The position numbers and the translations under genes are program-made. A DNA stretch of 64,000 bases, taken from positions 980,001-1,044,000 of the forward strand of contig JAWZYV010019913.1 in the NCBI GenBank assembly GCA_038373885.1, in the 5' to 3' direction. The notes beneath the pieces were generated by a model. That model did no database searches. It saw only the letters and a program-made list of their open reading frames with translations, and was not told the origin of the DNA. The stretch comes from Cheiracanthium punctorium. Lineage: Eukaryota > Arthropoda > Arachnida > Araneae > Cheiracanthiidae. This document shows, piece after piece, positions 21,396-33,201 of this stretch (positions are counted from its first letter, which is position 1; every line of letters begins with the position of its first letter).

Positions 21396-22809
21396 TATAC
21401 AAAATATAAGTTTTTTTTTTTTCCCAATAGCAGAGATTAGACAAATATTGTACTGTTTTCTTACCTGAACAACACTTGCCATTATCGTACCTCTAAAAGC
21501 TCTTTCTTCTTCCGACAGGGTGATATTTAGTCATCTCCTTATGATAGGGTCCCTTTACTATGCATTAAAACTTTCCCATAAATTTTTCCAATAATATAGG
21601 TCGCACCAATGTCGTGCTTTTTGTGTCGGCAGTGTTGTTTTTATTTAAGGACAAGATTTCCCTATGAGTGTTCGGACCTGGAGAGCACAAATTTAGATTG
21701 TGTATATTTGCACCAATTTTTATTTTACTTCAAAGGCTTAATGTATTTCCGCTGCGTCTAATTTTGACCATTTTTGTAATCGGAAGTATGCATATAGGAC
21801 TGACAGTTGCGAAAACAAAAGTCGGTGAACTTATAAGTGGATGCGTTGCATGGTGTTGCAGAAAGTCTGCTGAATTGCAGTGTTCGTACGCTTAAAAGTC
21901 CAGCGTGTGTAGAAAGTTCCAGTAACTAGTCGAATTTCCGGAAGAAACACGCACAATATTGGTTCAAAAATACGGAGAACAGTTTTCAATGGAAATTTCA
22001 CAAGAATTCACACGCAGTAATTCAATCTACCATAGTCGATCAGGGCGATTTTCTCGAGAGCTGAAATTCACCTACAATAAAATCATTCTACAGACTGAAA
22101 AATTGCTGAAATACCACAGCAGAGTACTTAAATGCTCCACTGCACCCAACAATATAAAATTCACAAGCACATTTCAAAATTTCAGCTTCGCAACACATGC
22201 GAAACAGTCACTTTTCTCACATTAATGTAACCCAAAGTGACATACATGACTCTCAAGGCTCAATGGGTGATCTACTGTCTCGTAATTATACTCCCGCAGA
22301 TGTCTCTCGAACTTTTTACATCTATCATTCAGTTGCACTTTTGAGACGTTTCCGGTCATTGCTCAATAGAATGTATACTACAAAACAAGCAGTAAATGTG
22401 TCATTAATAAAATTGCACAAAATGTTGCCTATATTGGAGACTTTTTTGCTAAACATCGTCGAAATTGGCGTCAAAAGCAAGCTTCCAGAACTGAACCCAA
22501 CAAATTGATATTGTTAATATTTGGCAAGAAACCATCGAACCCAATGTTATCCTATGGAAACTCTCTTGCGTTCTGGTTAACTAATTTGTATGTATCAAAC
22601 CGCAAAATTAATTACTTGACGAGTAGAATACCAATGTTAGACTAAATTGAACCTCAGAAGAGTGGAGTATTTAGAAACTTCAATTGGCTAATGAATGAAA
22701 AGGTAATAACACACACACAAAATATTAAGGTATCAGTACATTTTAAAAAGATTTCAGAGTACATTTTATTTGTTTCTGCAGTTTATTTCAAAATTAAAAT
22801 ATGCATATA
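21396..22809. other. No gene seen
   Basis: Adjacent frames of 75, 88 and 103 codons (21668-22508, plus strand) show no recognisable domain or convincing splice structure. I cannot exclude a decayed coding piece. Confidence 0.3.
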
Positions 22810-23300
22810 TTTTTGAAATCATCTACCGTCTAAAATCCAAAGAATCATTAAGCATTATGTGACAGAAATGCTCACTTCTGTAACTAACGGAGTAAAAAAA
22901 AATTGACGTAGAAAATTTTAAGTTGTTTTTCTCTCTTTAACTGCTCAAAACAATGCAACAGAAAAAGAAAATATAAACAGAATTCAGTGGGGGGGGGGGG
23001 AAAGAGGTCAAACAATATCTTTTCCGAGAACTTTTCTAAGGTTATACGTTAATTTTCATTCCATTAATTTGTTTTCATTTTCCAACACCAGCAGAATTTT
23101 TTGAAAAAGAAATCTTTGATTTCAGTTAGGAAAGCTCTTTTTCGTTTTTTAATCTTTGTGTTGTAAACGAAATATTTCGAGAAAATTTTTCTTGCACTTT
23201 TTAATTTTTTTATTTTTAAAGACAAAACACAAGTTTTTTAATGATGCATTTTTAAGGAACACCTTTCTTTTTAAACTTTAAAAGTAGTTTTTAAAATTTA
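22810..23300 (+). repeat. Dispersed repeat R1, copy 2
   Basis: Homologous to 15815-16340 and 26890-27370 in the same orientation: AAGAATCATTAAGCATTATG, a G-run (22989-23001), TCATTCCATTAATTTGTT and TTTAAAGACAAAACAC in the same order. Confidence 0.6.
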
Positions 23301-25179
23301 TTTGGAAAACGAACTATATATCCAAGGTAACTTTTTGATAAATGGCTAAGGTATGATATATATACTTTAGTTTATTACTATTTTTTTCTACATTTAAAAG
23401 TGTAAATATCGACATAATCCCTCCCGTGAGATTAGTTTCTTGACCTAAGGGGTGTTTTAAGAAATTTATTTATTAGCGAAAATTATAATGACAAAACACT
23501 TTGGTTTTTTTCTGGTGTTAAATATTTTAGAAAAAATGGATATTTGCCACTCATGAAGACTTTTCTTTCATTTGCGATTTGCGCATGAGGATAATGGATA
23601 CTCATTTCCGATTAAGGTTGCGATTAAAATAACATTCCTTCTAGTCTTTTGGTTGAAACTATCAAAATATCATAATTACTTCTCTCAAATATTTCACTAG
23701 AAAAAATAAACTGGTTTGGGTGTTGTTCCTTTGGAGGATTATTAGTTAGGTATTTGAACTAAATATTTCATCTCACCAATGGATGCCAAATATCTAGTAT
23801 GTACCAATATTTTAATAAATATCTCCTCTTAATAATTTCTCCAACTACATCAATATTACCCCATTATAAATACATTGTCCAAAGAGCGATACTTTTTTTA
23901 ACCAAATTCTAGAAATGGATCAGCGAGAATCAGTATTTTATTAACATTTAAGGAGAAATAATTAGTTTTACGAAAATACTGTTTTGTATTTATGAAATAA
24001 CATTAATCTGTATTTAGAAAATTAAGATTATACATTTAAATTTAGAAAATGAAGAGTATCTCTTAAAAAGATAAATTCATGCTGTCTTACGATTGATTAA
24101 GTTATGACAGTTCTCAGTTGTGCGATTAAAGCCAATTATCTGAACGAGGGATCTAGGCCTGGGCGGGGTGCTCTCCGTGGGACTCTTTATGACAGTTCTG
24201 GGAGAAACATCATGAAAAAAATTCCTGAGCTAATATTTTGCCAAACTCGACACATTTCAGTATATAGTGCAATGTAATTTTCGGTTGAAGAATTTTTTTT
24301 TCCAAAAATTTATAATACTTGATATCGATAAAGGTACAATATAATAAATCTTAAAATGCTTAGTGTATCAAAAATCTATGGAAAGTTTAAAAATTAATTA
24401 AAATAAATCAACAAATAATGATAAGAAATAGCAGTTTACTCGAATCAGGGGCAGATCGGAATTTTTTTCACGACAGAAAAAGTTGTAGTTAAAAAAGTTA
24501 ATAACAGATGGTGTTCCCATACATTATATGCTCCAATTCGGGACTAATAAAAACCGAACTGAATTACTTCCCCATTGCCTTTTTCCCAGTCACGTGTTCC
24601 CAGCGAAACGGAATTACAGGTGTTTAGTAGCGTAATAGTCGCACTTTTTCTTGCCAGTTTTTCATGGTGAAAGTCTAGGTGCTACTATTATGTGGGGAAA
24701 ATCTACTACATAATATTGTAACACTAAAGCTGTTTTTTATGGTTCAAAATCGGGGTGCGAATATTGTGTGAGGGCGACTATTACGCGAGTATGAGGCGGC
24801 AAGTATTTGGCGCGGTTATCGTCTGAAAGAGAGAGTAAATTGATTTCTTCGATATTTGTACCGGCACAGCAGTCAGCGCAGGATTTTTTTTTTACCCGAC
24901 GAGATTGAAATTTTTATGATAAATCTATAGATTTCTATGACCTAATTAAAATAATGATGGCCCTTAAATGCATAAACGTTGACAGAACTTTTCGACTACG
25001 TAATAGTATCGACAACCCTGATACGAAATGAGCTAATACAAAATACAGTTTAAACATCTAGCAATATCACGTACAATAAAATATGTCTAATTACCTTTAT
25101 ATATCAAGTAATTAAAAGAACTTCACTTGCAAGCATATACAAAAATGAAGAAGAACAAAAACAACTTACCATACATAAT
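23301..25179. other. No gene seen
   Basis: A+T-rich. A short block at 23575-23640 (GCGCATGAGGATAATGGATA...) resembles 40557-40620. No coding motif was found. Confidence 0.35.
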
Positions 25180-25260
25180 TTATCTCGTGTGCCTGGTTCC
25201 TAATCCATTCTTCCGCTTTTAAAGCGGAAGAATGGATTGGGAACCAGGCACACGAGATAA
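25180..25260. repeat. Near-perfect 81-bp palindrome
   Basis: Two 40-bp arms (25180-25219 and 25221-25260) are exact complements except for one position, with a single T between them. The arm starts TTATCTCGTGTGCCTGGTTC. It could extrude as a cruciform. Such symmetry decays quickly, so it is recent or conserved. There is no gene context. Confidence 0.95.
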
Positions 25261-25489
25261 AAAAATATTCTCAGTCTTCGTTTTTTCGGCAATGGGAACT
25301 GAAACATATTGAAATTTATTCTCGAATGATTGGAACACTTTGGTGTAGCGCAACCACCCGTTTCTGTGTTTATTACAATTTCAAATTATCGAACGCCGTA
25401 CAACACAAGTGCAAACACAATTGTACTCGTGAATTGATGCAGAATGGGAAACAGGCATTGGTGGATATGATTCAGCCTGGCATGATTCA

Positions 25490-25840
25490 ACCTGGATTAA
25501 AGGAGCTTTACTCAAATCCAAAAAAGCCACATTTTTTCATATCCTTTTCAACCAAACCGCGATTTTTAAAAAATAATCATTTTATCTTTCGTGAAATTTT
25601 AATGTTTGACCTTCTAGAGTACGTCTAAAGAGTGCCGTTTACACCACCAGGGCCAAAACATTGAGTTAGGTCTGAATGGTGAGCCAACCTGGAATAAAGG
25701 ACTACTCCGACCCAAAAAAATCGCATCTTATTGATATCGTATTCAATTATATCGCGATTTTTTATCATCATTTAATATTTAATGAAATTTTGATGTTTGA
25801 ATTTCACAGATTATGTCTAAAGAGTGCCGCAACAAGCCTT
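25490..25840 (+). repeat. Two-unit direct repeat, ~150 bp each, ~200 bp apart
   Basis: The block CCTGGA.TAAAGGA...GTCTAAAGAGTGCCG occurs at about 25490-25640 and 25690-25833. Two ORFs (25326-25628, 25676-25882) cover the two copies and so look similar; I do not think they are genes. The position directly downstream of the minus-strand LINE relic makes a 3'-UTR origin possible. Confidence 0.6.
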
Positions 25841-25949
25841 GATTTTGAATTCGATCCCAATTCGATGGAGGTGTTCCTCTAGACAGTCATGATCCGTCAA
25901 GAAGAGGAACTGGGACACAGCTTCACGGCGTGAATTGTCAGGGATTGAC

Positions 25950-26870
25950 GTAATATCTTCAAACTTCTAATGATCTGTCTGGATTCTGACAATCAACAAT
26001 CTTTTGGAAGCTATTATTCAATGTTTGATGAAGAGCTTTACAGAAAAGAAGGGTAATTCAGAGTTATCCAGTTAAAGCAGTTTGGAGCTCTTTCGAGCAA
26101 GAAAGTCAGAATTTTCTTTACCAGGAATACCGCAATGTATTGGAACTGGTAGAATCATAACACGTTTTACTTTGAATTTTAATTGCCGCAGGTAATCATA
26201 ACACTAAGGAACTTTATCGTGAACAGAGGAACTTAATAAACCGAGAGCCTGGATTGCAGCTTGGTAACCTGAAAAACTAACTGTTTTCAGATTTTCAGAT
26301 TTGTCCTAATGTCCTAATGTCAGATTTGTCCTAATGAATTTGTCCTAAATTTTCAGATTTGTCCAAAAAATATTAATAAACATTTTAAAGTGATTAGAAT
26401 GGTCTTCACCTAACCATCGAAAGCCGTTCTGAATCTTCCAGCAGATGCGTAAAAAGAAACGAGGTTCAAGAGTCCTTTGCCTGCAGACAAGTCAGCATCA
26501 CAAAAGTAGCCATCTGTATAAAAATGTGGCCAATCACTTTCCGGGTATTTCGCTTCTACTGTCTCCAAAGCTTCCTAAGACAACAGGGTCAGAATAGCCA
26601 CAACAACCTTAAACATAGATACAGGAATCGAATCCGTTTCATCTGGGCAAAACCTAAAAGATTTATTGGTGCTAAGAAAACATGAGCATTACCCGGTAAT
26701 GCCTGAACATGTCTGATACCTTTCACAAGCTGCATCAATCTTTTGTGAGTCTTTAAAAATTTAGGTTTAAAAAGGTACTGAGACGAAAAAGGATCACCAA
26801 TTCTAATTCATTTTTCGGAGAGAAATAGCGCCTGTTTAGATAGTAAATTACAAATTTCTTCAGCATTCTT
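25950..26870 (-). pseudogene. Non-LTR retrotransposon relic: RNase H domain and preceding linker
   Basis: On the minus strand, blocks typical of the region after the RT domain (RIGDPFSSQYLFKPKFLKTH, near 26800) are followed by an open stretch at 26574-26410. That stretch reads ...SDWPHFYTDG...AGKG...FYASAGRFRTAFDG, the start of an RNase H fold with its first Asp in YTDG (about 26509-26520). After a stop, DSQAAIQALGLLSS and IHCGIPGKENSDFLARKSS follow in the order expected for RNase H. Such a domain C-terminal to RT is found in I-, Jockey- and R1-like LINEs. Multiple stops and small repeats (26280-26360) show it is dead. I did not identify the RT catalytic motif upstream. Confidence 0.75.
26285..26365. 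repeat. Short tandem TTTGTCCTAAT/TTTTCAGA repeats
   Basis: Low-copy local duplications inside the LINE relic that break its reading frame. Confidence 0.6.
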
Positions 26871-26889
26871 CTGAATTAAAGCGTATGAA

Positions 26890-27370
26890 TATCTTTCGCA
26901 AGTTATTTACCTGTCTTAAATTCAACGAATCGTTAAACATTCTTTAACAGAAATTTTCATTTGACTTAACTTCTAGGATTAAAAATTTGGAGGAAATAAT
27001 TTTTTCCCTTCTTTTTCATCTGCTTAAAACACTGGAACATAAATTAAAGAGAATAGAATGAAAAATTATGAAACCGGTCAAACGCAATATATTTTTCAGA
27101 AAACTGTTTTAAGGTCACGTTAAAATTTCATTCCATTATTCTTTTTTTCCTCTAACAGGTTTTTGAAGAAGAAAAAAGGAAAGCTAGGACTTCGTTGGGA
27201 ACACAGTTTTGACTTTTTAAACTCCGCTCTGAAAAGAAAATATTTCCGAGAGGAAACATTTTGCGCTACTTCCCCCCCCCCCCCCTTCTTTCTATTTAAA
27301 GACAAAACCCGATTCTTTTAATAATGCATTTTTAAAAGAACATAACTTTTGAAAGTCTTTGAAACTACTT
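26890..27370 (+). repeat. Dispersed repeat R1, copy 3
   Basis: Third copy in the same orientation: AACGAATCGTTAAACATT, GTTTTAAGGTCACGTTAAA, GGTTTTTGAAGAAG, a C-run (about 27271-27285), TTTAAAGACAAAACCC and TTTTAATAATGCATTTTTAA in order. It begins right beside the LINE relic. Confidence 0.6.
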
Positions 27371-30300
27371 TTTAGCATTTATTTTTAAGAATAAACGTAT
27401 AAACTGGAGACTGTTTGGAAAAATAGTGAGGATAAAGTGCCCAAATTATCTTTTTTTTTCATACATTGAAATATGAAATTCATTAATTCATTTTCTAGAT
27501 TCTGAAACAAATCTATATGTTTTCTTTATTATTGAATATTTTTAAATAAATTGAAAAACTGAAAATGCATATGAATTATTTTTGGAGGTTTAAAAGTACG
27601 AGGCAGTTAATCAATTGAGTCGGTATTTGTAATGTTAAATATGTAACATTTTCTAAAACTATTTAGAACGTTTCTCATTTTAATAGGATAAATCTTTGCT
27701 GGAAACTTCTCTCTAATACCCCCTAAAAGCCAAATTAAGATCTCAATGACTGTCATCCGTGTTAAAAATCACATTCACATCATGACAAATGCAAAACGTC
27801 AAGAATGTTTTATTATATTTCTTATGTATCTGAATGTGATTTGACTTTCTATATTTTTGTAAAGGGATTCATATGATATTTTGGTAATATTTGAAAGTTT
27901 AAATGCAATACTTTGTGCTTGATGCCTGAAAACTATCACAGCTATTGAATATGTTTTGTAATTTTTTTTCTTGATTGATGACCCATCTGATGATTTTGTC
28001 CGATGATCATCTGATCTGATGCTGTGTATTTATGGATCAATGTTATACTGATGTAAGCTTAAGGCATAGATTTTAATGTAAGGAAGAATTTTCCTCAAAA
28101 GTTGAAGTAAGTGGTTTATAAAAAATTTGCGACATTGAAATCAAAATGCTTTTTACTCTTTAAAAAAAATTAATATTTTTGAAGTAATGCGTTTAAGTAA
28201 AAATAAATAGTTGAGAAAAAAACTATGGAAGCTTAAAAATTGATAAAAATAATAGATATGATCACTTAAAAATAGCTGCGTTTACACTACATAAATTCTT
28301 CAAAAACGTCTGCATGGTTTTATTTTGACTAGCAAAATGGGGCATTTTAAAATCTTAGCGTAACTATCAGAGTTTCTGCAAAAGAAGCAGTCATTTGAAA
28401 ATAATGCTAGTTTTACGACAAAAGTAAAGTTATTATTAATTCATTAAAGGTGTTATCAGAACGTTGAGTGGCACAAACAATAAATAGTCACATATTTGTT
28501 TGTTTTCATTTTAAGGGGGATTGCAAGATACATTTTTGCTCTACTTAATATAAGGAACAATTATTACTTTCAAAAAATACTTTCGTCTTCATTTCCAGAA
28601 AAAAGGCTTAGTTTGTTCTACCTAAGATTCTCTTTAAGCTCTATTAATTTTTATTCCAAAGAAGACATTTTAAAATAAATTTTTCCTTTTTTTACAAAAA
28701 CTTTTTATCCACATTTTGATCTTTATCAAGTCATATACCTCTCTCCCCAAGACATACAAAAACGAAAGGTATCGTTGATTATGTTTTTAGCATTTTAATG
28801 TGCAAAAATAAGCTAAAACATTGAAATTTTCATGGTTTTGAAATTTTTAAGAGTTTATAGAACCTTTTAAAATTTACTTTAACAATCTGAACTTTTTAGT
28901 GGAAGTCTTTGTTTTTTAAGATATTGGCCAAAATGGAAGGGTAGCTGATACAAATTCCAGATATTGATATTTTAATGTCCACACTACTTTAATAACATTT
29001 TATTAGGTTGCAACATTAGAATATTTTTCTTATTCAACATTATGATCTGCTATATCACAAATATAAAAATACCAATGAAAGGAAGGTTCATGGAGGCTGT
29101 GTGTGTATTTTGAACTGTATATGCATCATCACCGAAGAAAAAATCAAAAAATAAATTAGTGATTATTAATTTCTGTACTCATCAGACCGTAACTGGTATG
29201 TATATTTACCGGTATAATTCAAAGGGTTAATTTCTAATGACGACGTAAGTAGGTAATTACTTGGCGAGAAAAGAAGGAAGCACTCTCGTCCTGCAATTCT
29301 GTGACAACGACTGAGTGAGAAAATAACAACACTGACCTTAACCGGCTGAAGTTCTTACATGGACTACGTAATACCGTGCGTTCCTATTATTAGACATCCT
29401 GTAAATTAAAATCTCTGGCTACTCAATAGAATTTGGAAGTATTCAAGGTTCTTATTTCTGAAGTCCCAACTTTTTAAGACTCTTCAAGTTAATAAAAACT
29501 GAAATATTAGTTAAGGCACTTTCAAATTGTTGTCATTGACTGAACTAACATGAACAGTGATGTTAGCAAGATGGCCGTTACAACATCAGAGTATTCCTCG
29601 TCAAGATTTTTGGTAATGCCAATACGTTTTTCTTATTAATTAGTGTTAAAAGCGTGTTCCTCACGTATTACTTGCAATCATCGATGTTTAGCCAAAAACT
29701 GTGGCAGTATCAAAAAATACGCGTCTGCCGAAAAACAAAAAGAAAATTCTCTACCCTAAAGTTTTCCAGGATATATATATATATATATACTATGACAGAA
29801 AAAAGCATTTATATTACTTTCGTAAGTAATAATAATGCAAAAGGATGGAATTTTCGAAATGAAAAAAGGATTCTTTTAAATCATTTAATTACTTCCTCAC
29901 GTATCTTGAATATAAATAATTCAGTGATTTAGAAATGCAAAAGGTACAAAATGCTAATACATAAGTAAGTTCCTTAAAATTAGACCTTCGGAGTATCAAA
30001 ATCTGAATAAATAATTGCATTCTCTATGTTAAGCAAGCTTTTAGCGCAGAATATGCTTTTAAGAAAGTGCGCTATAAATTAAATCCCCCCCCCTAACGTT
30101 ACTATACTTGGTCCATTTATAATACATTCTTGTCTTATTCCACGAATGTTTTCATTCCGAAAATTAAATTTCTAGGTCATTTGAATTCATCTACATTTGT
30201 CTTGCAAAATTAAATTATTTTTTGCATGCTGTTTTATTAGGAAAAAACACATACACGCGCAACCAGTGTACATGTTCGTACGTATGCGCAACTAAATCGC

Positions 30301-30497
30301 ATATAACATAATGCAGAACATATAAGATTCCTTTTGTGATGAACTTTAAATAATTCAACTGATTTGAATCAAATTTTTCTTTATGTCCGACTCCTTTAAA
30401 TAAATAATATAAACATAGCGAAAATGACTGAATATTTAACAAATTAGTTCATCCTTCTCTAGCCAGTGAAAGGACATCTAAATACTTTTATTCAACA
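27371..30497. other. No gene seen
   Basis: About 3 kb of A+T-rich DNA with short ORFs only. A TATA run lies at 29771-29789. An isolated CAAAGGGTTAA at about 29219-29229 resembles a piggyBac-type end but has no partner. Confidence 0.4.
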
Positions 30498-30501
30498 CTA
30501 G
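30498..30501 (-). other. Possible Helitron 3' terminus (CTAG), weak
   Basis: ACTAG at 30497 followed by a GC-rich GCGTAGCCCGCGC segment resembles the minus-strand Helitron ends at 39525 and 50722, including the T after CTAG on the minus strand. The hairpin is poor and no 5' end was found for it. Confidence 0.3.
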
Positions 30502-30561
30502 CAGCGTAGCCCGCGCAATGGAAGAGAGATGAGCTTTGACTTTAATCGGTTTTTAAGATAA

Positions 30562-30835
30562 TCTCTCTATTCTAAAAAAAAGTTACGGCCGCTGGCGCTG
30601 TCAAAGCTTGTTGGCCTATCTCCTCCGTGGGGATTTAAGTTTCGACTAAGGTGCCCACAGATTCGAAATATTCCGAGGAACCTGATAAGCTGACTTAAAT
30701 TTCGAAAATCGAATTATTTTAGAAGATATTAATAAAAACCTGAAAAAATAAACGGAATGGTTGCCAGATTTGGCATAAAGTCATTCATTCCTTTGCAACA
30801 AAGCGTTTCCAAGTATGTAGTGTCACGTGAAATTG
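30562..30835 (+). repeat. Dispersed repeat R3, copy 1 (Helitron-like 5' segment)
   Basis: About 275 bp nearly identical to 63023-63305. Similarity begins exactly at A|TCTCTCTATTCTAAAA in both places, as for a Helitron 5' end (TC after a host A). Shared text includes CCGCTG.CGCTGTCAA, TTTCGACTAAGGTGCCCACA and GGTTGCCAGATTTGGCATAA. The 3' end of the element is not identified. Confidence 0.7.
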
Positions 30836-31668
30836 TCAAACATGAAGTATAAATACACCCATTTTACGCCAAAATAAAAACTTTATGAAATAAGTAACTC
30901 AAAATGTGTTACACAAAGTTGACAATTTTCAAATAGTAAGTTCGCTTAGACAACAGGAGTTTAGAATGAGCGATTATTCGTTTTTCAAAAACAGAATAAC
31001 TAATATCTTGAAAATGAAAAATAATTAAAATGCAGATTATTTTAAAGCCGGTTCGGTCCTGTTGGATTATTTTCTACCAGTAGAAATATTTGGCGGCGTT
31101 CACTATGACATTATAGCAGTTATAGTACACTTTCTATATTTCCTAGCGCGACGAGATGGTATAATTCGTGGGGCTATGCAAATGAAAATATGGATAACGG
31201 TTTTCCGGTAACCTTACATGAACAGTAATTATAGATTGTGAGCATGTAATTACGATACACCACATTGACCCCTCTGACAAGGACAAGGCGCGACCTTGGA
31301 ATCACTGATTTTAATATAATTTTGTAGAAATGTCGCTCATTAGACGTGCAGTCAGTGACACAAATTGTAGGACCCAACGTGCAGGCATACTCAAGAAATC
31401 ATGCTCCAAACATTTGAAAAACAGCGTATATAGCTTTAAGTACTATTTTAGCGAAGCGTCGCGTCGTTTGAATAACCGCGGCGCAATGCGAAAACACCTT
31501 GAGCTGGAATGCTTAAGTTTGGGGGCTCGGTCTCCGAGAAGAGCAAAGTAGCTTTTATACCTTTATTTCGTTAATTTTATGGCATATTTAGTTGAATAAT
31601 AAAATAAAATTAATTTTAACATTTAAGCTTGCGTTATTGAATCAGTTTCAAGCAAATTGTTATTATTA
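30836..31668. other. No gene seen
   Basis: Includes a 73-codon plus-strand ORF (31330-31551) with basic composition but no known domain, and an opposing shorter ORF. Confidence 0.35.
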
Positions 31669-31835
31669 ATGACTATGTTATTTTATCTCTCACCCCCTGT
31701 ATTGAAAATTGTCCCAAAAAAAGCGACATAAAAATGTGGCATAAATGACTAAGTCATTTTATCTCTCACCCCCTTTACTGAAAATTGTTCCAAAAATGTG
31801 TCCTAAAAAAGCGACATAAAAATACGACATAATTT
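31669..31835. repeat. Tandem duplication, ~80-bp unit, two copies
   Basis: ATTTTATCTCTCACCCCCT...AGCGACATAAAAAT occurs twice in a row (31669-31745 and 31746-31835), the second with a small insertion. Confidence 0.8.
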
Positions 31836-32970
31836 TACACATATTTAAATGCTATTAGTTCACAACAGCTTTAATCTATTATTACAATATTTCGTAAGCT
31901 GTAGAATATGTATCACATGTATTTTTCTATATATAGGCTACAATCATAAAAATCTCAACATAGGGTTACCAGGCGAAATACACGAAAGATGAAAGATGAA
32001 ATGACATAGTCATTTAATATCCTTTTAATATGGCAATAATGAAACTAAAAAATTAGGGGTGTTCAGGGGGGGGGGTCTCCCCCTGACGAGACTCGAACAT
32101 CCAAGTTATTATTATAGGCATATATTTTTTTCATTGCAGTATCTCCGAATATATTATGTTCAAATAAACAATCTAATTCTTTATCTTTTATTAAGGGAAA
32201 GCTACACAAGGGCTAATGTGCGTTGTGCGGGGGGGGGGGGGGTTACTTTGAGCGCAGGACTATTTAAGAGGCTCTAACGAGTATTCGTATCACATGTGGA
32301 GAAAATTGTTCCAAACTTCGCACCAGACGTTAGATTGGACAGCCGCTCATCACCTATTTCTATGACCTTTCTTTAAATAAATGTAATCCTTTATAAGTGT
32401 AATTCTTTAATTATTATTAATTATAATATAATTAGTTTTAAAAACGAAATTATCGCAGCATAAAGAGTAGGGTAAAATGTATCCCTAAACGCAGCGTTTC
32501 TGCTACGTCAGAAATCGAAATATTTGTAACTTAATGAATATGCAACCTTTGAAATCAAATAGAAACGTTTAAAAGCCGTTACGTACTACCTGGGACATTT
32601 TTAAGAAGAGAAATGAAAGAAAATTTTCCAAAACTCAATGAACACTGATTTAAAATATTCTTGCAAAATTAATTCTTACACAACAGCCACATATTAGCAT
32701 AACTATAAAAAATTTGTTTTAACATAAAAAATTGGAGAAAGCCTTCCAAAAGTCAATGCTCAGACAGGAATAATGTATTTTAACATGATATATATTTTTC
32801 GATAAGACACATATTAAAATTTAGTACACAATGTAAGCACATATTTAAGAAATATGAATTTAAATAAAATAGCAATAAGGTCTTTTTTCCAGTGTGTCTC
32901 TCTCGTTCGTGTGTCTCTTTCGGGGAGGGGCTGGACTTCTGCCACTCCCCCTTGTCTACGCCTCTAATAG
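31836..32970. other. No gene seen; G-runs and short repeat fragments
   Basis: G-runs at about 32065-32074 and 32230-32242, and a fragment GGGGAGGGGCTGG...CCACTCCCCCTTGTC at about 32921-32957 that resembles other AGGGGAGGGG fragments in this window. No coding motif. Confidence 0.35.
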
Positions 32971-33201
32971 GTCAAATATTTAATAATAGGTCAAATTCAT
33001 GCTTGGAATGTTGGGGATGTTAGTTTTTCAGAAATAGGACGTTGTATTATAAGACATACATCTACTGCATCTAATTCTATACAGGGAGAACATTTTATTT
33101 GGTGGGATATGGTAGCGGACGCAACAATAGACGCTTTATATAATCACCATCAAAATGTAAAAACCTCTAATTTATTTGCTTCGAAATTTGATATTTTTTA
33201 A
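32971..33201 (+). other. Open frame of 76 codons without ATG start, possible exon or relic
   Basis: This frame runs between stop codons and includes SEIGRCIIRHTSTASNSIQG and GEHFIWWDMVADATIDALYN. The amino-acid mix is more protein-like than nearby spurious ORFs, and a CTCTAATAG acceptor-like sequence ends at its left edge. I do not recognise the product. It could be a terminal exon, a transposon relic, or chance. Confidence 0.2.

Noticed and set aside
21148..21482. ORFs on both strands over the GC-rich block
   Set aside because: They coincide with an R2 repeat copy and end in a T-run; opposite-strand overlap and lack of motifs argue against coding.
25326..25882. Two similar ORFs as a duplicated gene pair
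   Set aside because: The similarity is a DNA-level direct repeat that also covers non-coding parts; the reading frames are not preserved as coding would require.
29219..29229. CAAAGGGTTAA as the end of another piggyBac MITE
   Set aside because: No inverted TTAACCC partner was found within a plausible distance.
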